Assembly: GCA_001310555.1 (NCBI GenBank)
Contig: BAXO01000013.1
Span: 13,439-77,438, forward strand
DNA: 64,000 bases
Direction: 5' to 3'
DNA from: Bacillus sp. JCM 19058
GTDB lineage: Bacteria > Bacillota > Bacilli > Bacillales_H > Bacillaceae_D
In this document: piece by piece, positions 1-11,899 of the stretch
How positions within the stretch are numbered: the first letter of the stretch is position 1
Layout of the letters: every line of letters starts with the position of its first letter
Notes under the pieces: model-generated
Told to the model about the DNA's origin: nothing
The model's database searches: none
The model's input: the letters and a program-made list of their open reading frames with translations, nothing else
Program-made: the position numbers and the translations under genes

Positions 1-1518
1 ATCGACAAAATTCTCCCTCCGAAAATGGGTGCCTTATGGGGGGAAAAAAACCTGTTATTTGATATGCTGAAGCTTGGCCTTCGCCCGATTCCTAGTTCAA
101 AAGCACCGATAACTGAATTTCAGACGACAAAAGTTAATATGAAAGACTTACCTGCATTAACCGGCTGGCATTTAGATAGTCACCCCTTTGTCACACTCCC
201 GCTTGTCTACACCGAGCACCCTGGAAACAAATCGCATAATCTTGGTATGTATCGTATTGAGCTGCGGGAGGAAAAAGAAACAGGTATGCATTGGCAAATC
301 CATAAGGGCGGTGGCTTCCATCACTATGAAGCAGAACGACGAAATCAATCGCTTCCTGTTAGTTTATTTATTGGCGGTCCGCCTATTTTGACAATCACAG
401 CTATTGCTCCACTCCCAGAAATGGTGCCGGAAATGGTGTTCGCTTCCCTTTTGCTCGGCGACAAATTAACAGTTGCTAAAGTAAAGGGCTGCCCCCACCC
501 TTTAATTGCTGAAGCGGAATACGCTTTTATCGGCGAGGTACCGCCTCATGTTCGTAAACCGGAGGGACCTTTTGGCGATCACTACGGATATTATTCTCTC
601 GCCCATGATTTTCCAGTGTTTCAGGTTCATAAAATGTTCCGTCGTAAAGACGCTATATACCCTGCAACAGTTGTCGGTAAACCTCGACAGGAGGATTACT
701 TTATCGGTGAGTATTTGCAGCGCTTAATGAGTCCGCTGTATCCAGTCGTTATGAACGGTGTTCGGGAAATCTGGGCGTATGCCGAATCAGGAGTACATGC
801 CTTGGCCGGTGCAATCGTTCGTGAATCTTATTATAAGGAAGGACTGGCGCACGCTCTCCGTATTATGGGTGAGGGCCAGCTAACGCTAACGAAATTTCTG
901 ATGGTGACAAACAAGCGAGTAACGCTTGCAAAATTTCCTGAACTGATGGAAGCTATCCTCGAACGCTTTATGCCGGAACGGGATTTGCTCATTTTGACCG
1001 ATACTTCTATGGATACGCTAGATTATACCGGTCGAAAATTCAATACTGGCAGCAAAGCGATTATGACAGGACTTGGCGAACCGATCCGCGAGCTTGCCCG
1101 GACTTATAACGGCGGTCACATTCCTGGAATCCGTCAGGTCAATCCATATTGCGGCGGCTGTCTCGTCATCGCTGGTGCAAGCTATGATGAAGACAAGCAA
1201 CTGCCGGACAGATTGATTAAAGAAAGCCAAGAACAGCTTCGTGAATGGCAGCTCGTCTTTCTTGTAGACGATGCCGATATCGTCCGCTCACAGCAGGATT
1301 TTATTTGGACAACCTTCACAAGGTTTGATCCAGCGCATGACCTATATGCTAAAGCAAATATCGTTCGCAACAATATTCAATACAAAGGTCCGCTCATTAT
1401 TGACGCTCGTATGAAGCCGTTTTATCCTGAAGAAGTAAAGGTTCTGCCAGAAATCGATGAAAAGGTAAGTGCCAGATGGAAGGAATACTTCCCAAACGGT
1501 TTAAAGGGTAATTCTTGA
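1..1518 (+). CDS. UbiD-family decarboxylase (5' end cut by window edge)
   Basis: The reading frame is open from base 1, so the true start lies outside the window; 505 residues are visible. It belongs to the UbiD family of prenylated-FMN decarboxylases, which act on aromatic or alpha,beta-unsaturated carboxylic acids. Family marks include the N-terminal KMGALWGEK segment, GGPP around residue 130, the EGPFGDHYGYYS stretch near residue 190 that matches the conserved UbiD flavin-site region, and PYCGG near residue 380. No UbiX flavin prenyltransferase is visible, so it must be encoded elsewhere. The natural substrate cannot be told from sequence. The gene is intact within the window and is followed by a bidirectional hairpin. 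Confidence 0.88.
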   Translation: MDKILPPKMGALWGEKNLLFDMLKLGLRPIPSSKAPITEFQTTKVNMKDLPALTGWHLDSHPFVTLPLVYTEHPGNKSHNLGMYRIELREEKETGMHWQIHKGGGFHHYEAERRNQSLPVSLFIGGPPILTITAIAPLPEMVPEMVFASLLLGDKLTVAKVKGCPHPLIAEAEYAFIGEVPPHVRKPEGPFGDHYGYYSLAHDFPVFQVHKMFRRKDAIYPATVVGKPRQEDYFIGEYLQRLMSPLYPVVMNGVREIWAYAESGVHALAGAIVRESYYKEGLAHALRIMGEGQLTLTKFLMVTNKRVTLAKFPELMEAILERFMPERDLLILTDTSMDTLDYTGRKFNTGSKAIMTGLGEPIRELARTYNGGHIPGIRQVNPYCGGCLVIAGASYDEDKQLPDRLIKESQEQLREWQLVFLVDDADIVRSQQDFIWTTFTRFDPAHDLYAKANIVRNNIQYKGPLIIDARMKPFYPEEVKVLPEIDEKVSARWKEYFPNGLKGNS

Positions 1519-1582
1519 GTTGTTTTGGTGAAAACCTAGTAAAGAAGTAGCGGACGTTCATCGCTACCTGCTCTTCTATTCA

Positions 1583-1613
1583 AACGCCCGTCGATAACTT
1601 CGACGGGCGTTTT
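1583..1613. terminator. Bidirectional hairpin between ubiD-like and hemolysin III genes
   Basis: Arms ACGCCCGTCGA and TCGACGGGCGT enclose a 4-base loop and are flanked by A and T tracts. The hairpin lies directly behind the repaired stop of the hemolysin III gene and also downstream of the UbiD-like gene, so it can serve both converging transcripts. Confidence 0.8.
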
Positions 1614-1618
1614 CAAAT

Positions 1619-2266
1619 TCATAAAGGCAAGATGTATATAAATACGAGAAAAAAAATGTAGGGTACTGCCTGCAAGAACGAACAAATGCCAAATGGCATG
1701 ATGAAATTTGAAGCCCCTCCAAACATAAAACACCGTACCTACGGTGTAACAAACGCCACCTATGATTAAAAAAAGCGATACCTGCAGGGGGCAATGCTTC
1801 CATAATCGGATTAATAGCAAAAAGTGCCAGCCACCCCATCGCAATGTAAAAAAAGTGTCGATGTAAACAAGAATCGCTTGACAAAGAACACTTTAAAGAC
1901 GATCCCTATCGTTGCTAAGCCCCAGACGATGCCAAACAAAGTCCATCCTAAAGCGCCCTGCACAACGATAAACAAAATCGGCGTATAGCTTCCTGCAATA
2001 AACAAATAGATGGACGCATGATCCATAATTTCAAAAAGGTTTTTCACCTTTCCCTCAGGCAGAAGGTGAAGCATGGTTGATGAAAAATAAAGCAGCAGCA
2101 TCGTTGTACCGTAAATGGAAAAGCTAACAATATGCCACACCGTTCCATACATGCTCGAATAGACAACGAGCAAAACAAGTGCGGCGATACTTAACAGAAC
2201 ACCTACTCCATGAGTAGCCGCATTTGCAATTTCTTCATCCTTAGAATACGTATGAGTTGTAGCCAT
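1619..2266 (-). CDS. yplQ: Hemolysin III / PAQR-type membrane protein (frameshifted here)
   Basis: A seven-helix integral membrane protein of the hemolysin III (TrhA, PAQR-related) family. The first 130 residues, with an ATHGVG motif near the N-terminus and HLLPEG and FEIMDHASIYLFIAGSYTP in the middle, read directly. The rest lies in two other frames. Removing one base from each of three A runs (near 1848-1854, about 1770 and 1649-1656) gives a continuous 214-residue protein containing IAMGWLALFAINP, LIIGGVCYTVG and a HFFLVFIYILPL tail, against about 213 residues for B. subtilis YplQ. The repaired stop sits just ahead of the hairpin. Physiological role in Bacillus is uncertain; a part in membrane energetics or lipid homeostasis has been proposed for the family. 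Confidence 0.85.
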
Positions 2267-2437
2267 AGTTCACCCCGTTATTTACGTCAGTGCGAAATGA
2301 AACACCGCCATTATCGGAAAGTACTTCAAAGTGTTCCGATGTATCAGCTTATTGGTACGAGCTTATTTCATTATAACAAAAATATTTTCGTTCTGATGCC
2401 TTTTCAGCCTTTTCATCTTTTTCTATATTTTGTTGTA

Positions 2438-2466
2438 TTGCATTGAAGGGATAAGCTCTATATAAT
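2438..2466 (+). promoter_or_regulatory. Sigma-A type promoter of the HD-domain gene
   Basis: TTGCAT (2438-2443), a 17-base spacer and a perfect TATAAT (2461-2466) stand 33 bases before the HD-domain start. Matches and spacing are those of a vegetative promoter; transcription would start near 2473. Confidence 0.75.
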
Positions 2467-2498
2467 AATGAAAATCATTTTTTTAGGAGGGTGAGAGC

Positions 2499-3025
2499 AT
2501 GAGATATGTAACCTTGGTCGAGCTTTTTAATCACCGAATTAGCCAAAAGTTTGTGAAGCGCTCTGGTATGGCTCATGCTATTGCCTGCGCTTATCACGCC
2601 TTTCGATTGTCACAAAAGCACGACGTTAACCCGGATTATGCTACTAAAGCAGCATTTCTCCATGATATCGGCCACTATACATGGTACCGCGATGGCAAGT
2701 GGGATTACCAGCTTTATAAGGAATATGATATTCATGCAATCAAAGGAGCCGAACGGGCTCACAAGCTGCTTATACGCCTTGGAGAGCACCCTAAGGCTGC
2801 TAAGGAAATCGCTTTGGCCATTCTTTTTCATACGGACTCTTTTTTTTACCGCAAGGAGAGTTACATTTGAAGCCATTACAGCAAGTTGTCGCATTAGCGG
2901 ATGAAGCTGACGAGGAGCCTAGCGGCGAACACCATTATCGTACGATTTCAGATCAAAAAGCATTACAGATGCTGACGATCCTCGATCAAAAAGTCGAAGC
3001 TGCTCTTTCGAATACGGTTCATTAA
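2499..3025 (+). CDS. HD-domain phosphohydrolase family protein (frameshifted here)
   Basis: A small HD-superfamily protein, a fold of metal-dependent phosphohydrolases that often act on nucleotides. H-HD-type residues are visible: AHAIACAYHA near residue 26, the HD pair in AAFLHDIGHYTW near residue 53, and FHTDS near residue 112. A strong AGGAGGGTG ribosome site precedes the ATG. The frame breaks in a run of eight T (2840-2847); a run of six or nine joins it to PQGELHLKPLQQVVALADEADEE and a stop at 3023-3025, giving about 175 residues. The substrate is unknown. It is transcribed alone from the promoter at 2438. Confidence 0.75.
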
Positions 3026-3096
3026 TCAATGGAGGGCAGGCGCCAAGACAAACCCTGACAGCCCGCGATTTGAATCATCCTGTGTGCAGCGAACCT

Positions 3097-3672
3097 TTAT
3101 TGTAACACCTTGTCACCATTACGAAGCGGGATGAGATCCTCCATCATTTGATAGGTAAGTCCGCCATTGACTCGTTGGACGATAAACCCTTTTTCATCAA
3201 TGACAATCGTCGTTGGTATCCCAATAATTTGATACTGCTCCATTACTTTCCCTTCTTCATCAAGTAACGGATCGAACGTTGCCTCATAATGGGCAAGAAA
3301 TGGTTGAATCTCCGCCTTACTTCGCTCTTGACTCGTTAAGTTTATTGCAAGAAAAGCAGCACCTTGCTGCTTCAGCCTTTTTTCCATTTCAACAATAATC
3401 GGCATTTCCTCTTGGCACGGATGGCACCAAGTCGCAAAAAAAGTTTATAACAATTGGTTGTCCTCGAAAATCATCCAAGGAAGCCTCCTGCCCCTTGAGC
3501 GTATTTAATTGTATCGGGAAGCTTTTTGGCCAACTTGCGCTCCTTGCTTGACGGTCGCTGCTACAGTTTCTTCAACCTTTGCAAAGATGCTTTCCGATTG
3601 TACGTAAAAGAAGCCTACTCCGAACAAAACGAGAATAAGAAACAAACGATTACGTAAGTATCGATTCGTCAT
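3097..3672 (-). CDS. TlpA/ResA-like membrane-anchored thiol-disulfide oxidoreductase (frameshifted here)
   Basis: A thioredoxin-fold protein of the AhpC/TSA-TlpA-ResA type, expected on the outer face of the membrane, where such proteins reduce disulfides in apocytochromes or other partners. Starting at ATG 3672 there is one N-terminal membrane segment, then VGQKASRYN and LNTLKGQEASLDDFRGQPIV, then INFFATWCHPCQEE with the redox CxxC, and PTTIVIDEKGFIV with the cis-proline. Two indels break it: a missing base near 3508 and an extra A in the run 3436-3442. The repaired length is 191 residues. The neighbours do not reveal a partner. Confidence 0.82.
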
Positions 3673-3787
3673 CTATTACACACCTCTTTCTTTTTACGTT
3701 TAGGACTGTTATTCTGATTTTGGTACACCTTCTTTCCTATTAGTGTATGTCCAATTTAATGAATACATGTGAAATGAGGAGATTTCT

Positions 3788-3964
3788 CTGTCTAAAATTC
3801 AATGGCTTCAGCTATTTGCTATTTTGCCTCTCGGACTATTGATTCTTTATACGTATCGTACGGGCACAACGCTAAATTGGCTCATTACAATACTCATCGT
3901 TGTCAATATTGCACTCTGGGTCATAAGGCAGCTTGAGCGCCGTCGCTCAGAAGAAAATAAGTGA
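3788..3964 (+). CDS. Small two-helix membrane protein with apparent CTG start
   Basis: An open frame encodes 58 residues, beginning (M)SKIQWLQLFAILPLGLL and ending RRRSEENK, with two hydrophobic segments (residues 6-22 and 27-45) and a basic C-terminus. A good ribosome site GAGGAG lies six bases before a CTG codon, and no ATG, GTG or TTG is available in frame. Either CTG is used or the base call is wrong (TTG would be normal). I do not recognise the family. It sits divergently from the thioredoxin-like gene. Confidence 0.55.
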   Translation: MSKIQWLQLFAILPLGLLILYTYRTGTTLNWLITILIVVNIALWVIRQLERRRSEENK

Positions 3965-4157
3965 ATTCACGGATAAAAGGAGCCTAGCTTGTCCAACTAA
4001 CGCCTCTCACAGAGATCGTTCCAGCTTGAAAGGCGCTCGCTAAGCAATCCGTTGAGTGACCGGAAAGACGATTGATACTCGGCCTTTGCTTTTCCTCCCC
4101 TCTTCCTCTGCTAGGAAATCATGATTCGTCAAGCTTTCGCTTCCTCCCCTTTCTCAT

Positions 4158-5257
4158 TTACTGACTTTCCAGCTGTTGGATCAAAACAGCGATCTGTCGA
4201 GCGGCATCTGGCCTTTTCAATTCTCTAGCCTTATCGACCAATTGCTCGTAAAGTTTTTCGCTATATAGTAATTGTTTCAGTAAAGGAGTAATACCTTCGA
4301 TTGTCTGAGCTTTTACTGCAACACCAGAATCGACGAGTAATTGTGCGTTCTGCTCCTCGTGACCTGGGAGCGGCTGAAAAACGAGAATCGGCGTTTCGCA
4401 AGCAAGCGCTTCTGACATCGTTAATCCCCCCGCCTTAGACAAAATAACATCGCTTGCGCGTAAATATTTGTTAAAATGCTGAGTGAATGGAATGACATGA
4501 ACCGCATGCCTACTTTTGTGCTTAATGATTTGCTGTTTAATTTTATTATTCGTCCCAACCATACATAATAGCTGCAGTGGTTCAGTAATCTTCTCCAGCT
4601 CTTCTAATATTTTGTTATACTTCCCTAAGCCAAGGCTACCTCCTGTGATTAATACTGTCTTCACCTTCATCTTTAGCCGCAAATCATTGCGCGCCTTCAT
4701 TCTTGATACATCCGGGATTGGTTTAATTGGGATTCCAGTACAATAAAAGTCGTCAACGGGGAGGTTATACGTGTCAGCCTTTTTATCGATCAGTGGAATA
4801 GCTGAAAAATAACCATTAATTTCTGGGCGGATGTAAGCCGGATGTAACCCCCAATCCGTGATCACTGTATATAAACGGATGGCCAGACCCCTTTTTTGCT
4901 TGAGCTTCACTAAAAAAAAGCAGTAACAAACGGATGAGTCGAAATCATAACTGAAGTACGCTGATCGACTATCATTGCATGGAGCTGACGGCAAAACAGA
5001 CCTCCGAGCTGATCCATCAACATAAACCATGAATAATCAGCGCTATATGTATACAATCTTCCCCAAAGACGAGGCGTTAACTTAAGCATGTGCAAATAAA
5101 GCTCCAAAAATAGTTTGTGCAGCAACGGGTGAATCGAATAAAATGTATCGACGATCGTCACCTTTTCTCCCCGTAGTTCAAGCTGCTCCTTTAATGCTTG
5201 AGAGGCTTCATTATGACCATTTCCAATGGAAGCGGAAAAAATCGTAATTTCACTCAT
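4158..5257 (-). CDS. MGDG-synthase-like diacylglycerol glycosyltransferase (frameshifted here)
   Basis: A GT28-type glycosyltransferase related to plant MGDG synthase and Bacillus UgtP, which moves sugar from a nucleotide donor to diacylglycerol for glycolipids and lipoteichoic acid anchors. The N-terminal half carries SASIGNGHNEASQAL (the glycine-rich acceptor loop) and DTFYSIHP; the C-terminal half carries VLITGGSLGLGK, DVILSKAGGLTMSEALA and GHEEQN of the donor-binding domain. The two halves are split by a run of eight A (4911-4918) that should be six or nine. The repaired length is about 366 residues, close to UgtP (382). Exact sugar and acceptor are inferred from family only. Confidence 0.85.
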
Positions 5258-6682
<1,425 letters not shown>

Positions 6683-6914
6683 CGAGGAATTGACATCGCT
6701 GCACTGGAAAAAGCTTTCGTATTTCTCCTAGCCATGATGCACTTTTCTCTATGTTATGATGAGCGCTAGAATAGCTAGTAGATCATAAGACAATAAGAGA
6801 ATTGCGACTTGAAACGTTATGCAAAAAAAGTATACAGGAAGGTGTTGTCTAATAAAGGGAGGAGGAGGAATTCTCCTTCTAATCATCGTATTTATTCAGG
6901 GAGGTTAGTGAACG

Positions 6915-7397
6915 ATGCAATGGCTTCTTTTCCTGCTTTGTGCGACCTTCATTGTTTCAGGATGTATGACGAGCGAGAAAATGCCTAGTACGATGCCTGA
7001 TGATTTCAATTTTTCATTGCAATATGGGTTTGAAGCGAAAAACGAATTGAACACTTTTGACAGCACATACACGAAAGACTTAATCGAGACTGGAGAGATC
7101 ATGACTGAATTCAAATTAACGTCTGGCGAATTAGAAGCTCTCTATGATGAAATGGTACACGCAGAAATTTTGACTACTCCCAATAACGTATCAGACCCTT
7201 GTGTAGCACCTCACGAAACGAATAAGATGAGCCTGTTACTTGACGGAGAAACGTACGATTTTGACTGGGTAACTAGCGAATGTCCAAAAGCCGCTGATCA
7301 AAAGCTGAAACAATTTACCGACTTCCTGCACCACGAGATCGTTACGAATCGAACAGAGTACAAAGAGCTGCCAGATGTGGTCGGAGGCTATGATTAA
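6915..7397 (+). CDS. Small lipoprotein of unknown function
   Basis: 160 residues beginning MQWLLFLLCATFIVSGC: a short type II signal peptide with lipobox VSGC, so the mature protein starts at Cys17 and is anchored to the outer leaflet. The remainder is soluble, with no domain I recognise; two cysteines (in DPCVAPHE and TSECPKAA) could form a disulfide. The ribosome site GGGAGG precedes the ATG. The 230 bases before it include a marginal 29-residue frame (6819-6908) ending at the ribosome site, too weak to call. The gene stands alone behind trpS. Confidence 0.75.
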   Translation: MQWLLFLLCATFIVSGCMTSEKMPSTMPDDFNFSLQYGFEAKNELNTFDSTYTKDLIETGEIMTEFKLTSGELEALYDEMVHAEILTTPNNVSDPCVAPHETNKMSLLLDGETYDFDWVTSECPKAADQKLKQFTDFLHHEIVTNRTEYKELPDVVGGYD

Positions 7398-7515
7398 TTC
7401 ATGTCAAGCTTTCGCCTTATGACAACAAACTAGAGGCAGAGGTACCATTGGGGGCCGATTTTTCAGCATCAGCCAGAGAAACTTGCCTCCCTTCAGTTTT
7501 TCCTTTGTGCGCATT

Positions 7516-7543
7516 AAAAACGGACGAGACTCGTCCGTTTTTT
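7516..7543. terminator. Bidirectional terminator hairpin
   Basis: AAAAACGGACGA, a 3-base loop and TCGTCCGTTTTTT form a strong stem with a T tract on either strand. It ends the lipoprotein transcript (plus strand) and overlaps the stop codon of the small minus-strand gene at 7542. Confidence 0.85.
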
Positions 7544-7655
7544 AATAACCGTTATTCTTTTTCATAATCTTTCCAATGAAAAAGGAAAGTCCTAATGAAC
7601 CTACTAGCAAAATGACGGTAAATATTTGCATAACCAAATAAGCAAAATTGTCCAT
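7542..7655 (-). CDS. 37-residue single-pass membrane protein
   Basis: A short frame starting MDNFAYLVMQIFTVILLVG and ending GKIMKKNNGY, with one membrane helix and a basic tail, preceded by a clear GGAGGG site seven bases before the ATG and followed by a terminator. Those signals make it a credible gene despite its size. The product is unknown. It lies just downstream of yjbA on the same strand (13 bases from the yjbA stop) and may share its transcript. Confidence 0.6.
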   Translation of the reverse strand: MDNFAYLVMQIFTVILLVGSLGLSFFIGKIMKKNNGY

Positions 7656-7667
7656 AGTCTGCCCTCC

Positions 7668-8477
7668 TCAATAAGCTACCACTTTTTCATTATAGAAGAG
7701 TTCTATATGTTTGTAAATCACGCTTTTTTCATTTGACGCCTTCGCCGTGCTCAAGCTCCCAAAGCTTTTCAAAAAAAACGCCTGTCCTTTTATCAGTGCT
7801 TCGCACAATTGATAATGGCGGCTCGTCCAGCCTTGCTTTATTTCAGCATATAAGTCGTTCCAAGCCTCTTCTCTGCTCATATGCTGAATTTGCATATAAT
7901 TGTGTGGATTCCACTCTGTATACCAATAGCGGATTTCCGCGTCATTACCGGTTGTATACATCTGATCCAAAGCCATATAAAGCAGCTGTTTCAGCTGTCT
8001 TTCTTTTCTGGTCAATCCCGACATTTCTTCTGGGTGAGGAGAAAGAATATGGTATTGCTTCGGCTCAACCTCTCGCTCAAGGAAATAAGGCTCCATTTCA
8101 TTTGAAGCGACTAGCTCATAGACAGCCTGTTCTTGTCTCGGTGTCAGACGACTCTTTCGAATCGGCGTTTTATATCCGACCGTATCTACAGCTAGAATCC
8201 CGATTCCGTCTGTTGCAACGAAGCAATAATCCAGTTGAATTCTTGACATATTCTTTCTTAAATAGCTTTGCTGATACACATCCTGCAGCAATAACTCAGG
8301 AATGTCTGCCAGTTGATTCTCGATATAGTCAAAAAGCTCAGATGTTACTTTGACAACGCTGACTTTATCAAGAACCTCGATTCGATCTGCACTGCGCCAT
8401 TCGCAAAAATCACAGACATTATAGCCGTTTTCCTCTCCTTCAAACCAATTGACCCATACATCTTTTAACTGAACCAT
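7668..8477 (-). CDS. yjbA: YjbA, UPF0736 family protein
   Basis: An intact 269-residue protein matching B. subtilis YjbA (UPF0736) over its whole length: [16 protein letters not shown] at the start, [16 protein letters not shown] and [10 protein letters not shown] in the centre, [11 protein letters not shown] and [11 protein letters not shown] toward the C-terminus. I chose ATG 8477 because the homologue begins at this DVWVNWF segment; the open frame continues upstream without support. Function is not established. In B. subtilis the gene sits beside trpS, and that linkage is kept here in altered orientation. Confidence 0.92.
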   Translation of the reverse strand: MVQLKDVWVNWFEGEENGYNVCDFCEWRSADRIEVLDKVSVVKVTSELFDYIENQLADIPELLLQDVYQQSYLRKNMSRIQLDYCFVATDGIGILAVDTVGYKTPIRKSRLTPRQEQAVYELVASNEMEPYFLEREVEPKQYHILSPHPEEMSGLTRKERQLKQLLYMALDQMYTTGNDAEIRYWYTEWNPHNYMQIQHMSREEAWNDLYAEIKQGWTSRHYQLCEALIKGQAFFLKSFGSLSTAKASNEKSVIYKHIELFYNEKVVAY

Positions 8478-8676
8478 TACATACACCCCATTGGCAAATG
8501 AATTGTACCAACAGTATGGGCAAGCATCAACCAGTTTATTCCACAAATAAAGCAAACATGTTACTCCATGCGGAAACATTGGAGTGAGATAGGACTTCTA
8601 TCCACTTGCTCGGCAGGGGCTTTCTTTTACCTTTTGGATCGATTAATTGAGGGCCGTCTTTACTGGGTTCCAACCG

Positions 8677-9513
8677 TTAACTATTTGTAAATCGGGATGC
8701 CTCAAAAATGGATTCAGCCGATACGTTAAACAGCTCGACCGTCTTTTTTTGCAAATTTTTTTCTGCCGAACGGACAAGCTGATAGCCGAAATAGTAGCCT
8801 AGCCATTGAGGTATTCCTTGTTTTTCGTCACCAAACAAAAATGGATAATAATTCTCTCGTCCTTTCTGTTGCAGCCGCGGGAGCAGCAAATACATAAATG
8901 ATTCATCGGTTAAGCGCCGATCGTTTTTTTCCGTCCATGAAGCTAAATAGCGAGAGCCCAATTCCTCATACACCGCCCATTCAGCAAGTCCTTCCATTAT
9001 CATCGATTCAAGCAATGAAATTGATTCTTCCGTTTCATTCGTGCATGCGAGCCGACAAACATGATGGTATTCATGGATCAAAAGCGCCTGTAAATAATTG
9101 TTTGATACTTGCGAATCAGCAAACAAAATGATGATATTTTGCAGCGTTAACCCCATCTTTCCACCAAGCTGCTCTTGAATTTGTCGATGATTCACGTCAA
9201 TCGGAAATAAATAAATCGGGACATCCGGTCCATTCCATTTTTTCTTTAATTGAAGATAATGGCGTTGCAGCGTTTGCCATTTTTGTTCTTTGCGGAAGCG
9301 TTCAAGCTCAAGCGTTATTTCCTGTTCCGGTCTAAATAATCCAATCGAGCGTAAATGATGATATAGCCTTGTATGTCATTGGTTTGCAAAGCATCAGCTA
9401 ACGGCTTAATAATAATTTCCTGCTGCCATCTCTTCTTATCATAGGGTTTTTTTTGCTTTATCCCAGTATTTCACATAATAGTCGAGCCATTTTTCCGTAC
9501 GGACAACGCCCAC
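8677..9513 (-). CDS. yjaZ: YjaZ-like DUF2268 putative zinc protease (frameshifted here)
   Basis: The DUF2268 family is predicted to be metal-dependent proteases; the HExxH motif is visible as LIHEYHHV about residue 150, with a glutamate-containing MIMEGLAEW downstream as possible third ligand. The N-terminal third is in other frames: a missing base near 9360 and an extra T in the run 9447-9454. Repair gives 278 residues starting at GTG 9513 behind a GGAGGTGG site, reading MGVVRTEKWLDYYVKYWDKA onward. B. subtilis YjaZ is about 261 residues. It lies 33 bases downstream of topB and is probably co-transcribed. Confidence 0.85.
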
Positions 9514-9546
9514 TACACCACCTCCAAAAACGCCACTTTTGATAGT

Positions 9547-11528
9547 TTATGTCAAAGTCGCGTTTTTGGTATTGATCGAATTTAGTTGGTTTGTTCGACG
9601 GTTTACCGACGTGGACGGACAACCCGTTTTCTCCTGTTCGTCCTCCGCCTTCTCCTTTTGATCGAGGCTGTGTCTAACTCTGCAAAATCCCAATTCGCCG
9701 ATTGCTTTTTTTGCTTCTTCAATAAGGTGGACGGAAAGGCGGCGGACCTGCTCCATAAAGGCAGCAGCAGAAGCGCTGCCTTTGCCGATCTCCCTTAATC
9801 GTTGCTCCCATTGCGCAGTCATTTCTGGAGAAGATAACAGACTTGCGCCAAGTGCGTCGATCAGCAGCCTTCCTTTTACAGTCGGTGCCACGATGTTTTT
9901 TTGTCACAGTCATATATCCCCGGTCCTTTAATACCGTAATAATTCCAGCACGCGTTGCTTCAGTACCTAGCCCTTGGGATTCCATTAATACCTTCACCAG
10001 CTCCTCGTTCTCGACCTGTTTTCCAGCTGCTTTCATCATCGTGATCAGCTGTCCTTCCGTGAACCGTTTCGGGGGCTGTGTCATTGCTTCTTCCGCTTTC
10101 ACCTGCTCGACTACCCCTTCATCACCCTCGCCAAGCAGAGGTAGCTCCTTATTCTGCCTCTCCCTTTGCTTATCGGAAAGGATTAGTCTTTGCCATCCTT
10201 GATGCAGCACTTGTCTTCCCTTTGAAAGAAATGTCGCTCTCCCATCGACTAATGTTTCGATCTGTGTCTGGCTCACAAGCGCATCCTCTTCATGCGCAGC
10301 CATGAGCGAGCGGGCAATCATATCATAAATATTTTGTTCTTCGGGTGGAAGCTTTGCAAGGATTGGCACCTGCTCCGTTGGAATAATCGCATAATGGTCG
10401 GACACCTTTTTTTTCATTAACGTAACGTTTATTTCGAAGTAGCGATTGCTTGGCCAAGGGAAAGTATAAATCGTACGGCGATTGGACAGCCAGCTTTTTC
10501 AAAATGTTCGAGAACGCCTGCGCTTCCCCTGTTGTCACAAAGCTGGAGTCGGTTCGTGGATAAGAAATATAGCCTTTGACATAAAGCTTTTGCGCTAAAT
10601 CCAACGTTTTTTTTCGGTGAATATTTGTACCGTTTGTTGGCGGCGGCCTGCAGGCTAGAAAGGTTAAAAAGGTAAGGAGGCTTTTCCGCTTTTTTTTCAA
10701 CTTTATTTTTCGTAATTACGGCTGCTTTCCCCTCACAAAAACGCGCGATTTTATCAGCCAGGCTTGCCGTTTTTATTTTTGATTCACCCTCCTTGTGCCA
10801 CGTGCCATCATATACTTGACCTCCGTTCTTAAAGGTCGCTTTCACCTGCCAGTAACGTTCAGGCTTGAATGCTTTAATTTCCTTTTCCCTTTTGACAATG
10901 AGTGCCAAAGTTGGCGTCTGTACACGGCCGGTGGAAAAGACATCATCAATTCCTTTTTTTCTTCAATAGTAATGTGTATGCCCGGGAGCCATTCATGCCG
11001 ATGAGCCAATCGGCACAAGAACGACTTAACGCTTCAAAGTATAATGCTCTTGTTTGTTCTTCCGGAAGAAGATTTTGAAAGCCTTCAACAACTGCTTGCT
11101 TCGTTAAAGAAGAAAGCCACAATCGCTTTAACGGTTTAGCTGTCCGGCACTGCTCTATAATTAATCGAACGATCAGCTCTCCTTCTCGCCCAGCATCTCC
11201 GGCCATTATAATTTCGGAAATGTCCTGTCTCTGCACCAGTTTCTTAATGATTTGAAATTGTTTATTTTTTTCCCCTGCTCACTTTATGCTCGAACCGTTC
11301 AGGCAAAATTGGCAAGGTCTCAAGCTTCCATGCCTTCCAATGCGAATGGTAATACTCGGGAGGTTGAAGCTCACATAAATGACCGACAGCCCACGTAACG
11401 ATTGCTCCATCGGGGAACTGTGAACATGCCCCGATTTCAATCGAACCTGTCTGTTTCTTTGAAGGAAACGGAGCGGCCAGTTTCGCTCCCTGATCCGGTT
11501 TTTCGGCTATAATTAATGAACGTGCCAT
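9547..11528 (-). CDS. topB: DNA topoisomerase III, type IA (five or more frameshifts here)
   Basis: TopB relaxes and decatenates DNA through a 5'-phosphotyrosine link. The pieces in order are the Toprim start ARSLIIAEKPDQGAKLA, Toprim AGDAGREGELIVRLI with its acidic residues, RLWLSSLTKQAV, the catalytic-tyrosine segment GYISYPRTDSSFV, and EGQLITMMKAAG with GLGTEATRAGII. Breaks coincide with T runs at 11265-11271, 10954-10960, 10607-10614, 10407-10414 and 9896-9902. The start ATG 11528 has a GAGG site. At about 660 residues it is shorter than B. subtilis TopB (727), and I see no intact C-terminal zinc finger, only a degenerate Cys-containing tail, so the end may carry a further error or a true truncation. 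Confidence 0.88.
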
Positions 11529-11640
11529 AAACGACCTCACTCTCGCAAAAATGCCTTCTTAGATATTCTAGTATTATACCATGTCGGATTGGCATCTTCG
11601 AAAAAATGATAGTGCGTTTTTTTTAAAAGTGAGATGAACG

Positions 11641-11853
11641 CTAGGCCAGACTTGTAAGAAAATTTGATCGTAGCCAATCATAAAACAGCACTGAAGAACC
11701 ACTTAAAGCGCCTAAAGAAGCATGCTCCACTTGTCTTACGCCGCGTTCAACGTGTGGATGGACAAACCGGAGCTCGTAGAACTTCCTTAATATTTCTGTA
11801 GTCTGCTCCAAAAAATAGACCGAAAGATCGCTTAACACGCTCCTTCGAGTCAA
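11641..11853 (-). CDS. Short hypothetical frame (70 residues), weak
   Basis: A minus-strand frame from a TTG at 11853, containing SVYFLEQTTEILRKFYELRF and a C-terminal SGSSVLFYDWLRSNFL. No family is recognised and the ribosome site (GGAG) is only two bases before the TTG, so the start is doubtful. It follows the 29-residue peptide gene on the same strand by 46 bases and could share its transcript, which is its main support. Confidence 0.3.
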   Translation of the reverse strand: MTRRSVLSDLSVYFLEQTTEILRKFYELRFVHPHVERGVRQVEHASLGALSGSSVLFYDWLRSNFLTSLA

Positions 11854-11899
11854 TACTCCACATAACTATTCATGTTTGCACCTCACTGCACGTCCATCT

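Noticed and set aside
6819..6908. 29-residue glycine-rich frame before the lipoprotein gene
   Set aside because: It has a hydrophobic tail but no clear ribosome site, and much of it is the purine-rich stretch that forms the downstream ribosome site.
7733..8353. Long plus-strand frame opposite yjbA
   Set aside because: It is antisense to a full-length, family-matching yjbA and its own protein has low-complexity Ser/Leu composition without a ribosome site.
9547..11528. Split topB pieces as separate domain genes or programmed frameshifting
   Set aside because: Breaks fall at many different homopolymers with no shared slippery site plus stem-loop, and the pieces join in correct family order. 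The same pattern affects unrelated genes across the window.
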